Source: an uncultured Acidimicrobiaceae bacterium (GTDB taxonomy: Bacteria > Actinomycetota > Acidimicrobiia > Spongiisociales > UBA5794). Taken from it: a stretch of 40,335 nucleotides of DNA. Positions 14,874 to 23,333 of this stretch are shown here, piece by piece. The DNA is taken from contig CAMYKI010000019.1 of NCBI GenBank assembly GCA_947258985.1, positions 1 to 40,335 of the forward strand. Reading direction: 5' to 3'. The notes beneath the pieces are model-generated. The model was not told the DNA's origin, made no database searches, and saw only the letters and a program-made list of their open reading frames with translations. The first letter of the stretch is position 1. Every line of letters starts with the position of its first letter. A program made the translations under genes and the position numbers.

Positions 14874-15800
14874 CTAGGCGCGGCGGTCGATCTGGTACGA
14901 AGACCCGGGCTGCCGCTTGGCGTATTCCTTCATCTCGGAAGCGATCGCCGAAGCTTCCCACTCCGACTTGACCGGACGCTTGACATTGGTAGCGACCCCC
15001 ATCGAAATCGACGAAATCGGGAATGCATGGCGCTCTCCCTTGCGGTCGGTGACCTCGATATACCCCTGCAAGGCATCTGCGGTGTCGTAGAAGTCGAGAA
15101 TCCCCTCGTCAAAGTTGGTAACGACCGACTTGCAGAACTCCTCGACGTAGGTGGGGTCGATCACGGCAACAAAGTCGTCGCCGCCGACGTGCCCGACAAA
15201 GACTTCTGGATCACCGCTCGCCTCGGCCGCTTCGAGCAGCATCTGTGCGGTGTACTTGATGACTGAGTCGCCGCGCATGAACCCGTAGTGATCGTTGAAC
15301 GATTTGAAGTTGTCGAGATCCGCATGGACGATGGCGAATTCGCCACCATCGGTGACGCGTGACTCGAGTTCCCGCGAAATCCGGAAGTTGCCCGGAAGAC
15401 CCGTGAGCGGCGAAAGGTCGCGCATCTGCTGCGCCCGACGCAACACGGCCTTCACGCGCGCCATCAACTCCTCTACGTCGAATGGCTTTGTGATGTAGTC
15501 ATCAGCTCCCAGGTCGAGACCGCGCACCCGGTCCTCGGCGAGGGCCTTGGCCGTCAGGAGCACGACTGGAATGCTGGAGGTGGCCGGACTCGATCGTAGG
15601 CGGCGCAGTACGGTGAGGCCGTCGAGTTCGGGCATCATGACGTCGAGCAAGATGAGATCCGGAGGACGCTCTCTGGCAACCTCGAGCGCGACTCTTCCGC
15701 TTTCGGCGGTCTGAGCGTCGAAACCCTCCATATCGAGGTTCATCTCAACGAACTGCAGGATGTCCGGATCGTCGTCTACGACGAGGATTCGATCCTTCAT
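14874..15800 (-). CDS. Response regulator with GGDEF-type output domain
   Basis: A 308-residue protein with an N-terminal receiver domain (1-120) and a GGDEF-family domain (about 130-300). The receiver has the acidic pair (DDDPD), the phospho-acceptor Asp in DLILLDVMMPELDG and the Lys in TKPFD. The GGDEF domain keeps DLDNFKSFNDHYG and GD, but the active-site loop reads GGDDF instead of GGDEF or GGEEF, so cyclase activity is uncertain; it could make or sense c-di-GMP or be inactive. ATG 15800 overlaps the rpe stop (ATGA), so it is co-transcribed with rpe. No histidine kinase is nearby. Confidence 0.9.
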   Translation of the reverse strand: MKDRILVVDDDPDILQFVEMNLDMEGFDAQTAESGRVALEVARERPPDLILLDVMMPELDGLTVLRRLRSSPATSSIPVVLLTAKALAEDRVRGLDLGADDYITKPFDVEELMARVKAVLRRAQQMRDLSPLTGLPGNFRISRELESRVTDGGEFAIVHADLDNFKSFNDHYGFMRGDSVIKYTAQMLLEAAEASGDPEVFVGHVGGDDFVAVIDPTYVEEFCKSVVTNFDEGILDFYDTADALQGYIEVTDRKGERHAFPISSISMGVATNVKRPVKSEWEASAIASEMKEYAKRQPGSSYQIDRRA

Positions 15801-16465
15801 TGCGCCTCTCGTAACTTTCCTCTTAGCTCCTCTATCGCCTGCACGGGGTCGGCGGTCCCGAAGACCGAACTCCCGGCGACAAAGACGTTTGCTCCGGCGT
15901 CTCGGGCTCGCCGTATATTGGCCGCCCCGATACCGCCATCGACCTGTATATCGGTCAATAGGCCGTGCGACTCAACAAAGTTTCTGATCAACTCGACCTT
16001 TTTCAAAGTGGCCTCGATGAACGATTGGCCCCCGAACCCGGGGTTCACGGACATGACAACGACCATGTCGCACAACTCAATGTACGGTTCGACAGCGTCA
16101 AACGGCGTCGGCGGATTGACTGCAAGCCCGAAATCTAGATCACTGGCTCGCGCCCCGCGTGCTGCGTCGGTCGGATTGGGAAATACCTCGAGGTGGACAC
16201 TGACGCTGTCGGCTCCTGCGGAGCGCAACGGCTCGAAGTAGAAGTCGGGGTTCAACATCATCAAGTGGCAGTCGAATTTCACATCGGTGACTGGCCGTAG
16301 AGACGCGATGACCGGTATGCCCAGCGAGATGTTGGGGACAAAGTGCCCGTCCATGACGTCGACATGAAGCAGGTCGATATGGGGAGCTACCGCGGATACT
16401 TCCTCGCCGAGCCGAGAGAAGTCGGCGGCAAGGATCGATGGCGCAATCTGCAAGGTGGTGTCCAC
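15797..16465 (-). CDS. rpe: Ribulose-phosphate 3-epimerase
   Basis: Interconverts ribulose 5-phosphate and xylulose 5-phosphate in the pentose phosphate pathway, supplying the substrate of RibB. The (beta/alpha)8 protein has IAPSILAADFSRLG, HVDVMDGHFVPN with metal-binding His and Asp, DCHLMM, VMSVNPGFGGQSF and QVDGGI, and FVAGSSVFG near the C-terminus; all catalytic motifs are present. I chose GTG 16465 (222 aa) because TATGCT, a TANNNT -10 box, ends 7 nt before it, suggesting a leaderless mRNA; ATG 16477 (226 aa) is in frame but overlaps that box and has no ribosome site. Confidence 0.95.
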   Translation of the reverse strand: MDTTLQIAPSILAADFSRLGEEVSAVAPHIDLLHVDVMDGHFVPNISLGIPVIASLRPVTDVKFDCHLMMLNPDFYFEPLRSAGADSVSVHLEVFPNPTDAARGARASDLDFGLAVNPPTPFDAVEPYIELCDMVVVMSVNPGFGGQSFIEATLKKVELIRNFVESHGLLTDIQVDGGIGAANIRRARDAGANVFVAGSSVFGTADPVQAIEELRGKLREAQ

Positions 16466-16472
16466 GCGGCAG

Positions 16473-16506
16473 AGCATAGGCCGTAGCGCCGCACGAGCGC
16501 GGTCAA
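16473..16506 (-). promoter_or_regulatory. Possible leaderless promoter of rpe
   Basis: The -10-like TATGCT (16478-16473) ends 7 nt before GTG 16465. A TTGACC at 16506-16501 lies 22 nt upstream of it, too far for a standard -35. The region is shared with the divergent ppk2 gene. Confidence 0.35.
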
Positions 16507-16585
16507 CCGGCTGCTACGAGTGTTGGCGTCCGGATAGAAATTCGCCGGTTATCGTGCATGTCAATCGCTTCATTGGGGAGGAATC

Positions 16586-17389
16586 GTGGACATGTACCGG
16601 GTCGCTCCGGGCCAGGAACTCGACTTGAGCACCTGGGACCCCGCCGATACGGCGGGCTTTGATGGGAACAAGAAGGCCGGCCGCGCCTATATCAAGCAGC
16701 TGAGACGGCGTCTCGCAGAGCTGCAACATCTGTTGTGGGCGGAGGACCGGCACAAGATCCTCATCGTTCTCCAGGCGATGGACACGGGCGGCAAGGATGG
16801 AACTATCCGCAACGTGCTCTCCGGAGTGAATCCTCAGGGCATCGATGTGGTCAACTTCAAAGCGCCTACGGATGAAGAACTCAGCCACGACTACCTGTGG
16901 CGGGTGCACGAGCACACGCCTGCTTCCGGTTCGCTGACCGTCTTCAATCGCAGCCACTACGAAGACGTCCTCATCGTCCGCGTCCTCAACCTCGTTCCTG
17001 AAGACCGATGGACTCGCCGCTACGACCACATCAACGCTTTCGAGCAACTCCTCGCCGACGAAGGCACGACGATCCTCAAGTTCTATCTGCACATCTCCCT
17101 CGATGAGCAGGCGGAACGCCTCCAGGCCCGATTGGATGACGATACGAAACACTGGAAGTTCAACAAGGGTGATCTGAAGCACCGAGCCCTGTGGGATCAG
17201 TACACCGAGGCGTATGAAGTGGCGCTCGCCCGGACGAGCACGGAACACGCCCCGTGGTATATCGTGCCCGCCAACCGTAAGTGGTACCGCAACATCGTCA
17301 TCGCTCAGACCATTGTCGAGATGCTGGAGAGCCTCGGCATGGAGTATCCGGATCCAGAGGAAGGCCTCGACGACGTCATCGTCACCTGA
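16586..17389 (+). CDS. ppk2: Polyphosphate kinase 2 family protein
   Basis: Transfers phosphate between polyphosphate and nucleotides. The 267 residues match the PPK2 family: Walker A-like AMDTGGKDGTI (about 63-73), GVNPQGIDVVNFKAPT, DYLWRVHEHTP, the Walker B/lid region FNRSHYEDVLIVRV (about 124-137), and WKFNKGDLKHRALWDQY followed by NRKWYRN at the C-terminal end. The one-domain length suggests a nucleotide mono- or diphosphate phosphotransferase, but the substrate class cannot be fixed here. GTG 16586 has GGGAGG 5 nt upstream; ATG 16592 is less well placed. It is the only plus-strand gene among minus-strand operons, divergent from rpe and convergent with rsmB (6 nt apart, no terminator seen). 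Confidence 0.93.
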   Translation: MDMYRVAPGQELDLSTWDPADTAGFDGNKKAGRAYIKQLRRRLAELQHLLWAEDRHKILIVLQAMDTGGKDGTIRNVLSGVNPQGIDVVNFKAPTDEELSHDYLWRVHEHTPASGSLTVFNRSHYEDVLIVRVLNLVPEDRWTRRYDHINAFEQLLADEGTTILKFYLHISLDEQAERLQARLDDDTKHWKFNKGDLKHRALWDQYTEAYEVALARTSTEHAPWYIVPANRKWYRNIVIAQTIVEMLESLGMEYPDPEEGLDDVIVT

Positions 17390-17395
17390 AGGTCG

Positions 17396-18610
17396 CTACC
17401 CGGTGCGGTCGATCACCGATATGAACATGGCGTCGGTGCCCGTCAGATGAGGGGCGAGTAGCAGCCCTTTCCCCCATTGCCGACCTGGGAGATCTGCGGG
17501 TGGACTTGCCGGGTATTCGTCGACCACGTCGACGGTCTCCGCAGCGGAGACGGTACACACGGAGTAGACGATTCTCCCGCCAGGCCGTGTCACTCGCCAT
17601 GCCTCCCCGAGCAACGCCTTCTGCTGGGATGCGAGACGAGCCGGCGAGCCCGCGGTGAGACGCATTGCGATCTCCGGCCTTCTCCGCAGCGTGCCCAAAC
17701 CGGTACACGGGGCGTCGAGAAGGACCGCATCGAAGACACCGTCGGCGAATGGGGCCTTTGTTCCGTCGCCACGAATCCAGGTGGGTTCTGCACCGGTAGA
17801 TGCCAGCCGCGAACGCGCACTTCGCAGGCGTCTTTGATGGCGGTCTAGCGCGATGACATCAATCTCGCCGTCGGCCATGTCCCACAGGTGCAATGTCTTG
17901 CCGCCCGGGGCAGCCGCCATGTCGAGCACCCGCTCGCCTCGTCGCGGTCGGACGGCAAGGCCGACGGCTGTCGAGGCGGCATCTGCAATCGAAATACCGG
18001 CGTCCGCCTTTATCGGCCCGTCGAAGTAAAAGGCGCCGGCGATCCCTTCGACGGCTTTCGCTCCGGCTGGAGCCTGTCCACCCGGGCGGACCCGTATCGG
18101 TGTCGGCGGCCCCGAGCGCCGCAGGCCCCCGAGCAAGAGGGCCGCCTCATCTTCACCGTGTGCCTCGACAATCGTGGAATAGAGTCGATTCGGAATGGAT
18201 AATGCAACGCTCGCATCGACTTCATCCTCCACACCGTCACGACCCAACCTGCGCAGAATCGCATTCACAAAGCCGGCAGCTCGCGGATTGTCGAGGTGTC
18301 TAACGGCCTCGACCGACTCGTTGACGGTTGCGTGGACCTGCTTTGACTCCCCTGTGACCATTTCTGCAGCCGCAATCCGAAGTACCGCCAGTACCTCCGG
18401 ATCGAGTTCTTCAACTTGTCGACCGGTTGCCTGTTCGATCAGGTGGTCGGCTCGGCGGATGTTCCGCAGGGCGTCCGTCACCAACCTGTAGACGAATGCG
18501 CGATCCTGCTGCGACAGGTCCTTCGTCACACTGGGCAGAAGGACGTTCGAATAGGCGCCTTCATCGGTGATGCGCAGCAAGGCAGCGGCTGCGATGGCGC
18601 GTGTGTTCAC
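17396..18610 (-). CDS. rsmB: 16S rRNA m5C967 methyltransferase
   Basis: SAM-dependent cytosine-C5 methyltransferase of 16S rRNA. The 404 residues have an N-terminal NusB-like domain (about 1-130, with NTRAIAAAALLRI and ESVEAVRHLDNPRAAGFVNA) and a C-terminal Rossmann methyltransferase domain with VLDMAAAPGGKTLHL, DAPCTGLGTLRRRPEI (motif IV cysteine) and YSVCTVSAAE (motif VI catalytic cysteine). GTG 18610, with GAGG 5 nt upstream and 7 nt after the fmt stop, is preferred over ATG 18634, which overlaps fmt. Last gene of the pyrR-to-rsmB run. Confidence 0.95.
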   Translation of the reverse strand: MNTRAIAAAALLRITDEGAYSNVLLPSVTKDLSQQDRAFVYRLVTDALRNIRRADHLIEQATGRQVEELDPEVLAVLRIAAAEMVTGESKQVHATVNESVEAVRHLDNPRAAGFVNAILRRLGRDGVEDEVDASVALSIPNRLYSTIVEAHGEDEAALLLGGLRRSGPPTPIRVRPGGQAPAGAKAVEGIAGAFYFDGPIKADAGISIADAASTAVGLAVRPRRGERVLDMAAAPGGKTLHLWDMADGEIDVIALDRHQRRLRSARSRLASTGAEPTWIRGDGTKAPFADGVFDAVLLDAPCTGLGTLRRRPEIAMRLTAGSPARLASQQKALLGEAWRVTRPGGRIVYSVCTVSAAETVDVVDEYPASPPADLPGRQWGKGLLLAPHLTGTDAMFISVIDRTG

Positions 18611-18617
18611 CGGTGCC

Positions 18618-19541
18618 TCACGCCGGCGCCTCATCGACCACTAGACCCTGCCCTCTCCTGCCGTTCGCCCAGCTTCGTCCCGAGATCCGCGGTTTGCCGG
18701 CAGGCTGCATCTCCACGAGTTCTACCGAACCCGTCGCCAGACCCAGTATCGGTCGCCCGTTGATGATGGAGATGGTTCCCGGTTCGACGCGGGGAGTGGC
18801 CGGCCCGACCTCGAAGACCTTCATCCGCTGTCCTTCGGCACGAAACCAGGCACCGGGTCGTGGATTGAATGCCCGCACACAGCGGGCGAACGTCATAGGC
18901 GACAGCCCCAGGTCGAGATGAGCTTCGGATGTTGTGAGACGGGGAGCCTTGGTTGCACCAGTCCTCATCTGCCGAGCGGGCTGGAGACGATCGTGGAGAA
19001 AGTCGTCGAGGGAATCACGCAGCACGTCGGCTCCCAGCGAGGCCAACCGCCCGGTTACCTGACCAGCGCTCTCGTATTCGTTGATCGGTGTTTCCGCGAC
19101 CGCAAACACTGGTCCGGTGTCCATGCCCTCGTCGAGAAGCATCAGCGACACACCCGTGTATTGATCCCCTGCCAGGATGGCTCGTTCCACCGGTGCGGCG
19201 CCTCTCCATCGCGGCAGCAAAGAGAAATGCACGTTCACAAACCCGGATTCTGTGGTTGTGAGCACTTCCGGCTCGAGGATTCGGCCGTAGGCAACCACGA
19301 CTGCGATGTCGAGGTCTCGGCCGGAGAAGAGTTCGAGCAGCTCGGCCGGGCTGTGGGGCTGATGCACCGGAAGTCCCCACTCCTGTGCGGCCAACTTCAC
19401 CGGCGATGCCACCAACCGCCGCCCCCGTCCCTTCGGCCGATCGGGCTGGGTGACTACGAACTCGACGGACCCGAGTTCCATGAGGGCCGCAAGCGACGGC
19501 ACTGCCGATGAGGGTGTGCCCAGGAAAGCAGCCCGCTTCAC
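18618..19541 (-). CDS. fmt: Methionyl-tRNA formyltransferase
   Basis: Formylates initiator Met-tRNA with 10-formyl-tetrahydrofolate. The 307 residues have the catalytic domain (FLGTPSSAVPSL, VTQPDRPKGRGRRL, AYGRILEPEVL, then NVHFSLLPRWRGAAPVERA, with the HxSLLPxxRG signature, and MDTGPVF) and the C-terminal OB-type domain (about 205-307, with CVRAFNPRPGAWF). Start GTG 19541 overlaps the def stop (GTGA); the open frame continues upstream through def but is not conserved there. Works in sequence with def next to it. Confidence 0.96.
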   Translation of the reverse strand: MKRAAFLGTPSSAVPSLAALMELGSVEFVVTQPDRPKGRGRRLVASPVKLAAQEWGLPVHQPHSPAELLELFSGRDLDIAVVVAYGRILEPEVLTTTESGFVNVHFSLLPRWRGAAPVERAILAGDQYTGVSLMLLDEGMDTGPVFAVAETPINEYESAGQVTGRLASLGADVLRDSLDDFLHDRLQPARQMRTGATKAPRLTTSEAHLDLGLSPMTFARCVRAFNPRPGAWFRAEGQRMKVFEVGPATPRVEPGTISIINGRPILGLATGSVELVEMQPAGKPRISGRSWANGRRGQGLVVDEAPA

Positions 19542-20041
19542 GGCCGATCTGCCAGACCGAGAGGGTGCTCGCGGATGTCCCGCAACGCCTGCTTCTTGGC
19601 TCGTCTCGACAGCCTCTCGAGGAGCAGCATCCCGTTGAGATGGTCGATCTCGTGCTGCAGGACGCGACCCATCAGTTCTTCGCCCTCGAGAACGACTTCG
19701 TTCCCGTCGATGTCGACGCCTCGTGCTTTCGCATAGCCCGGTCTCTTGATCGGCCAGAAGTAGCCGGGCACGGAAAGGCAACCCTCATCAAAGGTCCATG
19801 ACCCGGAAACCTCCAAGATTTCCGGGTTCACCATCACAAACGGACCCTCTCCTATGTCGGCCACGAAAAGTCGCTTCGAGATCCCAATTTGTGGCGCTGC
19901 CAAACCGACGCCGGGGGCCTCGTACATGGTTTCGAGCATGTCATCGACGAGACGCTCCAGCGATTCCGGCTCATCCGCCACGTCAACCGCCGCGGTGCGC
20001 AAGACGGGGTCACCAAAAGTTCTGATGGGGTATATGGCCAT
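19538..20041 (-). CDS. def: Peptide deformylase
   Basis: Metalloenzyme removing N-formyl groups from nascent proteins. The 167 residues carry the three family motifs: GVGLAAPQIG (about 43-52), EGCLSVPG with the metal Cys, and QHEIDHLNG with both metal His and the catalytic Glu. ATG 20041 (MAIYPIRTFGDP) fits the family's N-terminus; the upstream extension to 20071 is not conserved. It follows priA after a 59-nt gap in which no terminator is seen. Confidence 0.97.
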   Translation of the reverse strand: MAIYPIRTFGDPVLRTAAVDVADEPESLERLVDDMLETMYEAPGVGLAAPQIGISKRLFVADIGEGPFVMVNPEILEVSGSWTFDEGCLSVPGYFWPIKRPGYAKARGVDIDGNEVVLEGEELMGRVLQHEIDHLNGMLLLERLSRRAKKQALRDIREHPLGLADRP

Positions 20042-20100
20042 TGCTCGTTTTCCGTCGGACTTGGCGCGCACTCACCAATCCGGGAATGATACCTACAACG

Positions 20101-21891
20101 TCACAGATCAATTGGATCGGCGTCGATTCGTACTTTGAGACCGCTATCGCGCCACCTTTGCACCATTGCCCGCAGCCGGACCCGGGTTTCGTGCAGCGAT
20201 GGTCCCTGCAGGAACCATCTGCTCCGTCCCCCGCCTTCCTCGGGCCCATGTACCTGAACCCCATCGACCGATAGACCGGCAAGATCAACCGCGGGCGCCT
20301 CGGCACCACCGGTCACTTCGATGGCCAGCAATTCGGACGCCGGCGGAAGGAGATCTCGCTCTCTTTCCTCGAGGAGGCCCTCCAGATATTGGAGCGGCCG
20401 GCCGGCCTGCAATGCCGCCAGCGCCCGATGATTGGGCTGGCTGGTCTGGATCAAACCGCGATGCCCTCTCCCTTTGGCGACTGTGAGAATCACCCGCGCC
20501 AGCAATCGAACGGCGTCTTCCTCGGCGCGATAGTGCGGCGCCATGAGCAGCGAGTCGCCATCAACGGCAACCGACAGTGCCGTCGGCGGCACGAACGGGA
20601 GATCCTTCTCTGAGCCCACGAGGACCTGCCGGTTGCTCCCAACGTGGCCGACGCTCCCCCGCTCCAGCTGTTTCACCAACTCCTCGGTGACTCTTCCGAC
20701 TCCGGCACCCAGCGGTTCGAAACGACGGCCGCCACATTCATCGCAGGCAGCGAGCGGATTCCCACATCGTTTGCACACTTCGCCGCGGTCGGCACCGGCA
20801 CTGCACGCCTGACATCGCCGCAGCTGGCGGCACCGCACGCATCTGAACGCAGGTGCGTAGCCGAGGCGGGACACGAACACGAACACCTGCCCGCCTCTCT
20901 TGACGGTGGCGCGGATCGCTTGGGCCGTTCTCGATCCCAGGCTTCTGCTCAGCGACGAGTCCTCGTTACGATCCACCAACTCAACCAGCGGCCATACCCG
21001 TCCCGGGGCTTGGCTGACCGCAGTTCCCCGAGCTATCGCATCGAGAGTCGGAACCGCACCAAGGAACACCAACGCAGTCCGTTCCACCATCGCCCTGCGC
21101 CTCACGATTTCGTGCACCTGCAGAGTCGGCGTCTGTTTCGCCTTCATGGCTCGTCTTCCCTCCTCGACGACAACCCAGAGCGCCGGCTTCCCCAGCGGCC
21201 AGGTAGCGATTTCGGGAGTTCCGATGATGAGGGCACCCCGGTTTCGGGTTGCCGTCATCCAGAGTTTTGTGGCGTCACGAGCCGGCAATGCCGATGAGAT
21301 ATTGAGAACCCGGCCCGCAAAGGTCTCCTCGAGCCCGGCAGCCAGCCGTTCGGCCTCCGCCACGGTTGGTGCTACCACGCCGACGTTCCTGCCGGCAGCA
21401 AGTACCGCTGCACTCAACCCTGCTATCTCGGATCGGTAGCCGCCCCCCCGAACCAAATAGGTGGGCCGCGAGTGTTCGCTAGATGCCGCAGCGCGGGTGA
21501 CCGCAGGTATCGGGGAGACGAGGTTGGGAATCTCCCCTCCCTCGAGGGCTGCCTTGCCCCTCGGGAGATTGGGGGGTGCTGCCCTACCCAGCAGGACCGA
21601 CAACGGAGCGATGTAGTGAAGGGCGGCCCATCGCAGCACCTGGAGCAGTGACTCGCCGAACACCGGCGAGTCTCCGGACACTGAGACAACGGGCTTCAAC
21701 GCCGCGGCGTCACCCGATCGAATCGAGACAACGTATCCGCGAACCCGCCGCGAGCCCAATGGGACACGGACTACGGATCCCACTTCGACACCCTTCATTT
21801 CGTTTGGAATGGCATAGGCGAAGCCATCGTCGACGGCGAACGTAGGAAGGTCTGGTACTACCTGGGCGATGCGGTCCGTTGTGGTGCTCAC
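20101..21891 (-). CDS. priA: PriA-like primosomal protein N' without ATPase motifs
   Basis: Replication-restart factor. The 596 residues align with PriA in order: N-terminal DNA-binding domain (about 1-110), a helicase-like region and a cysteine-rich Zn-binding stretch (about 350-395: CVRCRQLRRCQAC, CKRCGNPLAACDECGG), then C-terminal domains. The Walker A site is lost (GGGYRSE in place of a GTGSGKTE type) and the DEEH box reads VVVEEGRR, so it should not hydrolyse ATP; PriA of other actinobacteria is also known to be degenerate. A palindrome encoding PRGKAALEGGEIPNL interrupts the N-terminal part (21529-21570). ATG 21891 overlaps the coaBC stop (ATGA). Confidence 0.88.
   Translation of the reverse strand: MSTTTDRIAQVVPDLPTFAVDDGFAYAIPNEMKGVEVGSVVRVPLGSRRVRGYVVSIRSGDAAALKPVVSVSGDSPVFGESLLQVLRWAALHYIAPLSVLLGRAAPPNLPRGKAALEGGEIPNLVSPIPAVTRAAASSEHSRPTYLVRGGGYRSEIAGLSAAVLAAGRNVGVVAPTVAEAERLAAGLEETFAGRVLNISSALPARDATKLWMTATRNRGALIIGTPEIATWPLGKPALWVVVEEGRRAMKAKQTPTLQVHEIVRRRAMVERTALVFLGAVPTLDAIARGTAVSQAPGRVWPLVELVDRNEDSSLSRSLGSRTAQAIRATVKRGGQVFVFVSRLGYAPAFRCVRCRQLRRCQACSAGADRGEVCKRCGNPLAACDECGGRRFEPLGAGVGRVTEELVKQLERGSVGHVGSNRQVLVGSEKDLPFVPPTALSVAVDGDSLLMAPHYRAEEDAVRLLARVILTVAKGRGHRGLIQTSQPNHRALAALQAGRPLQYLEGLLEERERDLLPPASELLAIEVTGGAEAPAVDLAGLSVDGVQVHGPEEGGGRSRWFLQGPSLHETRVRLRAMVQRWRDSGLKVRIDADPIDL
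21529..21570. repeat. Palindromic insert inside priA
   Basis: AATCTCCC (21529-21536) and GGGAGATT (21563-21570) are inverted repeats around a CCTCGAGG palindrome, making a 42-nt hairpin-like block that is read in frame as PRGKAALEGGEIPN. Its low similarity to PriA and its symmetry resemble short palindromic repeats that insert in coding and intergenic DNA. No second copy was found in this window. Confidence 0.4.
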
Positions 21892-23069
21892 CCCTGGGAG
21901 CGCATGTCCCGGATCCGGTCCCAGAGCAAACCGGCGGCTTCGCGCTTGCTGAGCAGCGGCAAGTGTTCGGCGGCACCGTCGGACGTGTAGATGGTCACCT
22001 CGTTGGTGTCTGTGGCAAAGCCTGAACCCGGACGGGAAACATCATTGCCAACCAGGAGATCGACACCCTTGGTGGTGGCCTTGTGCAGTGCGCCATCCAA
22101 CGACCCTGCTTCGGCGGCGAAGCCCACCAGAAATGGCCGATCCTCCATGCCGGCAAGACCAGCGAGGATATCGGGCGTGGGTTCCAGTTCGAGGTGCGGC
22201 ATGCCGTCGGCGCGGCGCATTTTCTCTTCCCCTGCGACTTGCGGACGGAAATCCGCTACCGCTGCGGCCATCACTACGACATCAGCAGCTGTTGCTCGAG
22301 ACCAGGTTTGATCGGCCATCTCCTGGGCAGTTTCCACGGCAATGACTTCGATGCCAAGAGCATCTGGAGCGGGAGCTGTGGTGATCAGGGTGACCTGCGC
22401 TCCGCGCGAAGCAGCCTCGAGTGCTACCGCGTTTCCCATCTTCCCTGAAGACCTGTTGCCGATGTAGCGGACCGGGTCTATCGCCTCTCTGGTTCCGCCC
22501 GCGGTGACCATTACGCGGATCCCATCGAGATCTCCCTCGAGAATCCGCGAGAGAGCTGCGACGATCTCCTCCGGCTCGATCATGCGGCCGGGTCCGACGT
22601 CACCGCCTGCCAGGGCCCCCCTGTCGGGTCCGACGATGGTGACGCCGTCGGCCGAGAGCAACGCAACATTGCGTTGTGTGGCCGCGTTGTTCCACATCTC
22701 CGTATGCATTGCGGGAGCGAGAACAATCGGAGATTCTGTCGCGAGCGCGGTTGCGATTAGCGCATTGTCGGACAGGCCTGCGGCAAGTTTTGCGATGGTG
22801 GCCGCGGTTGCGGGGGCGATGATCATCGCATCCGCCCAATGGCCGAGGTCTGTGTGCGGGCTCACCTCCGGCTCATCCCAGAATCCTTCGACGGGATGCT
22901 CCCCGGTGACAGCCGCAAGCGTTTGCGCCCCGATGAACTGACCGGCGGATTCGGTCATCACACATCTGACTGCTGCCCCCGCCTCGACCAGGCGACGCGC
23001 CAGGTAGGCAGCTTTGTAGGCGGCTACGCCGCCGGATACTCCCAGGACGATGTTCCGTCCGGTGAGCAT
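21888..23069 (-). CDS. coaBC: Bifunctional phosphopantothenoylcysteine synthetase/decarboxylase
   Basis: Two consecutive coenzyme A steps: CoaB adds cysteine to phosphopantothenate and CoaC decarboxylates the product. The 393 residues have the N-terminal FMN-dependent CoaC domain (about 1-180: VLGVSGGVAAYKA, catalytic-region His in SPHTDLGHWAD, PAMHTEMWNN) and the C-terminal CoaB domain (about 187-393: VTAGGTREAIDPVRYIGNRS, SGKMGNAVA, AAAVADFRP, VGFAAEAGS). ATG 23069 lies 3 nt after the rpoZ stop. Confidence 0.97.
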   Translation of the reverse strand: MLTGRNIVLGVSGGVAAYKAAYLARRLVEAGAAVRCVMTESAGQFIGAQTLAAVTGEHPVEGFWDEPEVSPHTDLGHWADAMIIAPATAATIAKLAAGLSDNALIATALATESPIVLAPAMHTEMWNNAATQRNVALLSADGVTIVGPDRGALAGGDVGPGRMIEPEEIVAALSRILEGDLDGIRVMVTAGGTREAIDPVRYIGNRSSGKMGNAVALEAASRGAQVTLITTAPAPDALGIEVIAVETAQEMADQTWSRATAADVVVMAAAVADFRPQVAGEEKMRRADGMPHLELEPTPDILAGLAGMEDRPFLVGFAAEAGSLDGALHKATTKGVDLLVGNDVSRPGSGFATDTNEVTIYTSDGAAEHLPLLSKREAAGLLWDRIRDMRSQG

Positions 23070-23072
23070 GAG

Positions 23073-23300
23073 CTACTCCTCGGTGTCGATTACGACCTTG
23101 TCGTTGTCGATCTCTTCGAACGCAATCGAGAGTGGCTTGCGGGACATCGAATGTACCTGAGGCGGTACATAGCCGCCGAGGCCTTCGCCCAGCTGGTTGA
23201 AGTAGGCGTTGATCTGGCGAGCCCGGCGTGCAGCCAGCACGACGAGAGCGAAACGCGAATTGGTCTTTTCGAGTACGCGTCCGATGGGTGGATGGATCAT
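23073..23300 (-). CDS. rpoZ: RNA polymerase omega subunit
   Basis: Small RNAP subunit that helps assemble beta prime. The 75 residues contain the core helices (SRFALVVLAARRARQINAYF) and the actinobacterial-type tail (KPLSIAFEEIDNDKVV). It lies between gmk (33-nt gap) and coaBC (3 nt), the usual order in actinobacteria. The ATG has GGAGC upstream. Confidence 0.94.
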   Translation of the reverse strand: MIHPPIGRVLEKTNSRFALVVLAARRARQINAYFNQLGEGLGGYVPPQVHSMSRKPLSIAFEEIDNDKVVIDTEE

Positions 23301-23333
23301 CTTCGAGGGGTGCTCCTGGTGTGTGATCGGCGG

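Noticed and set aside
16514..17248. 244-codon open frame antisense to ppk2
   Set aside because: High-GC coding shadow; the plus strand encodes a full PPK2 with intact motifs and ribosome site.
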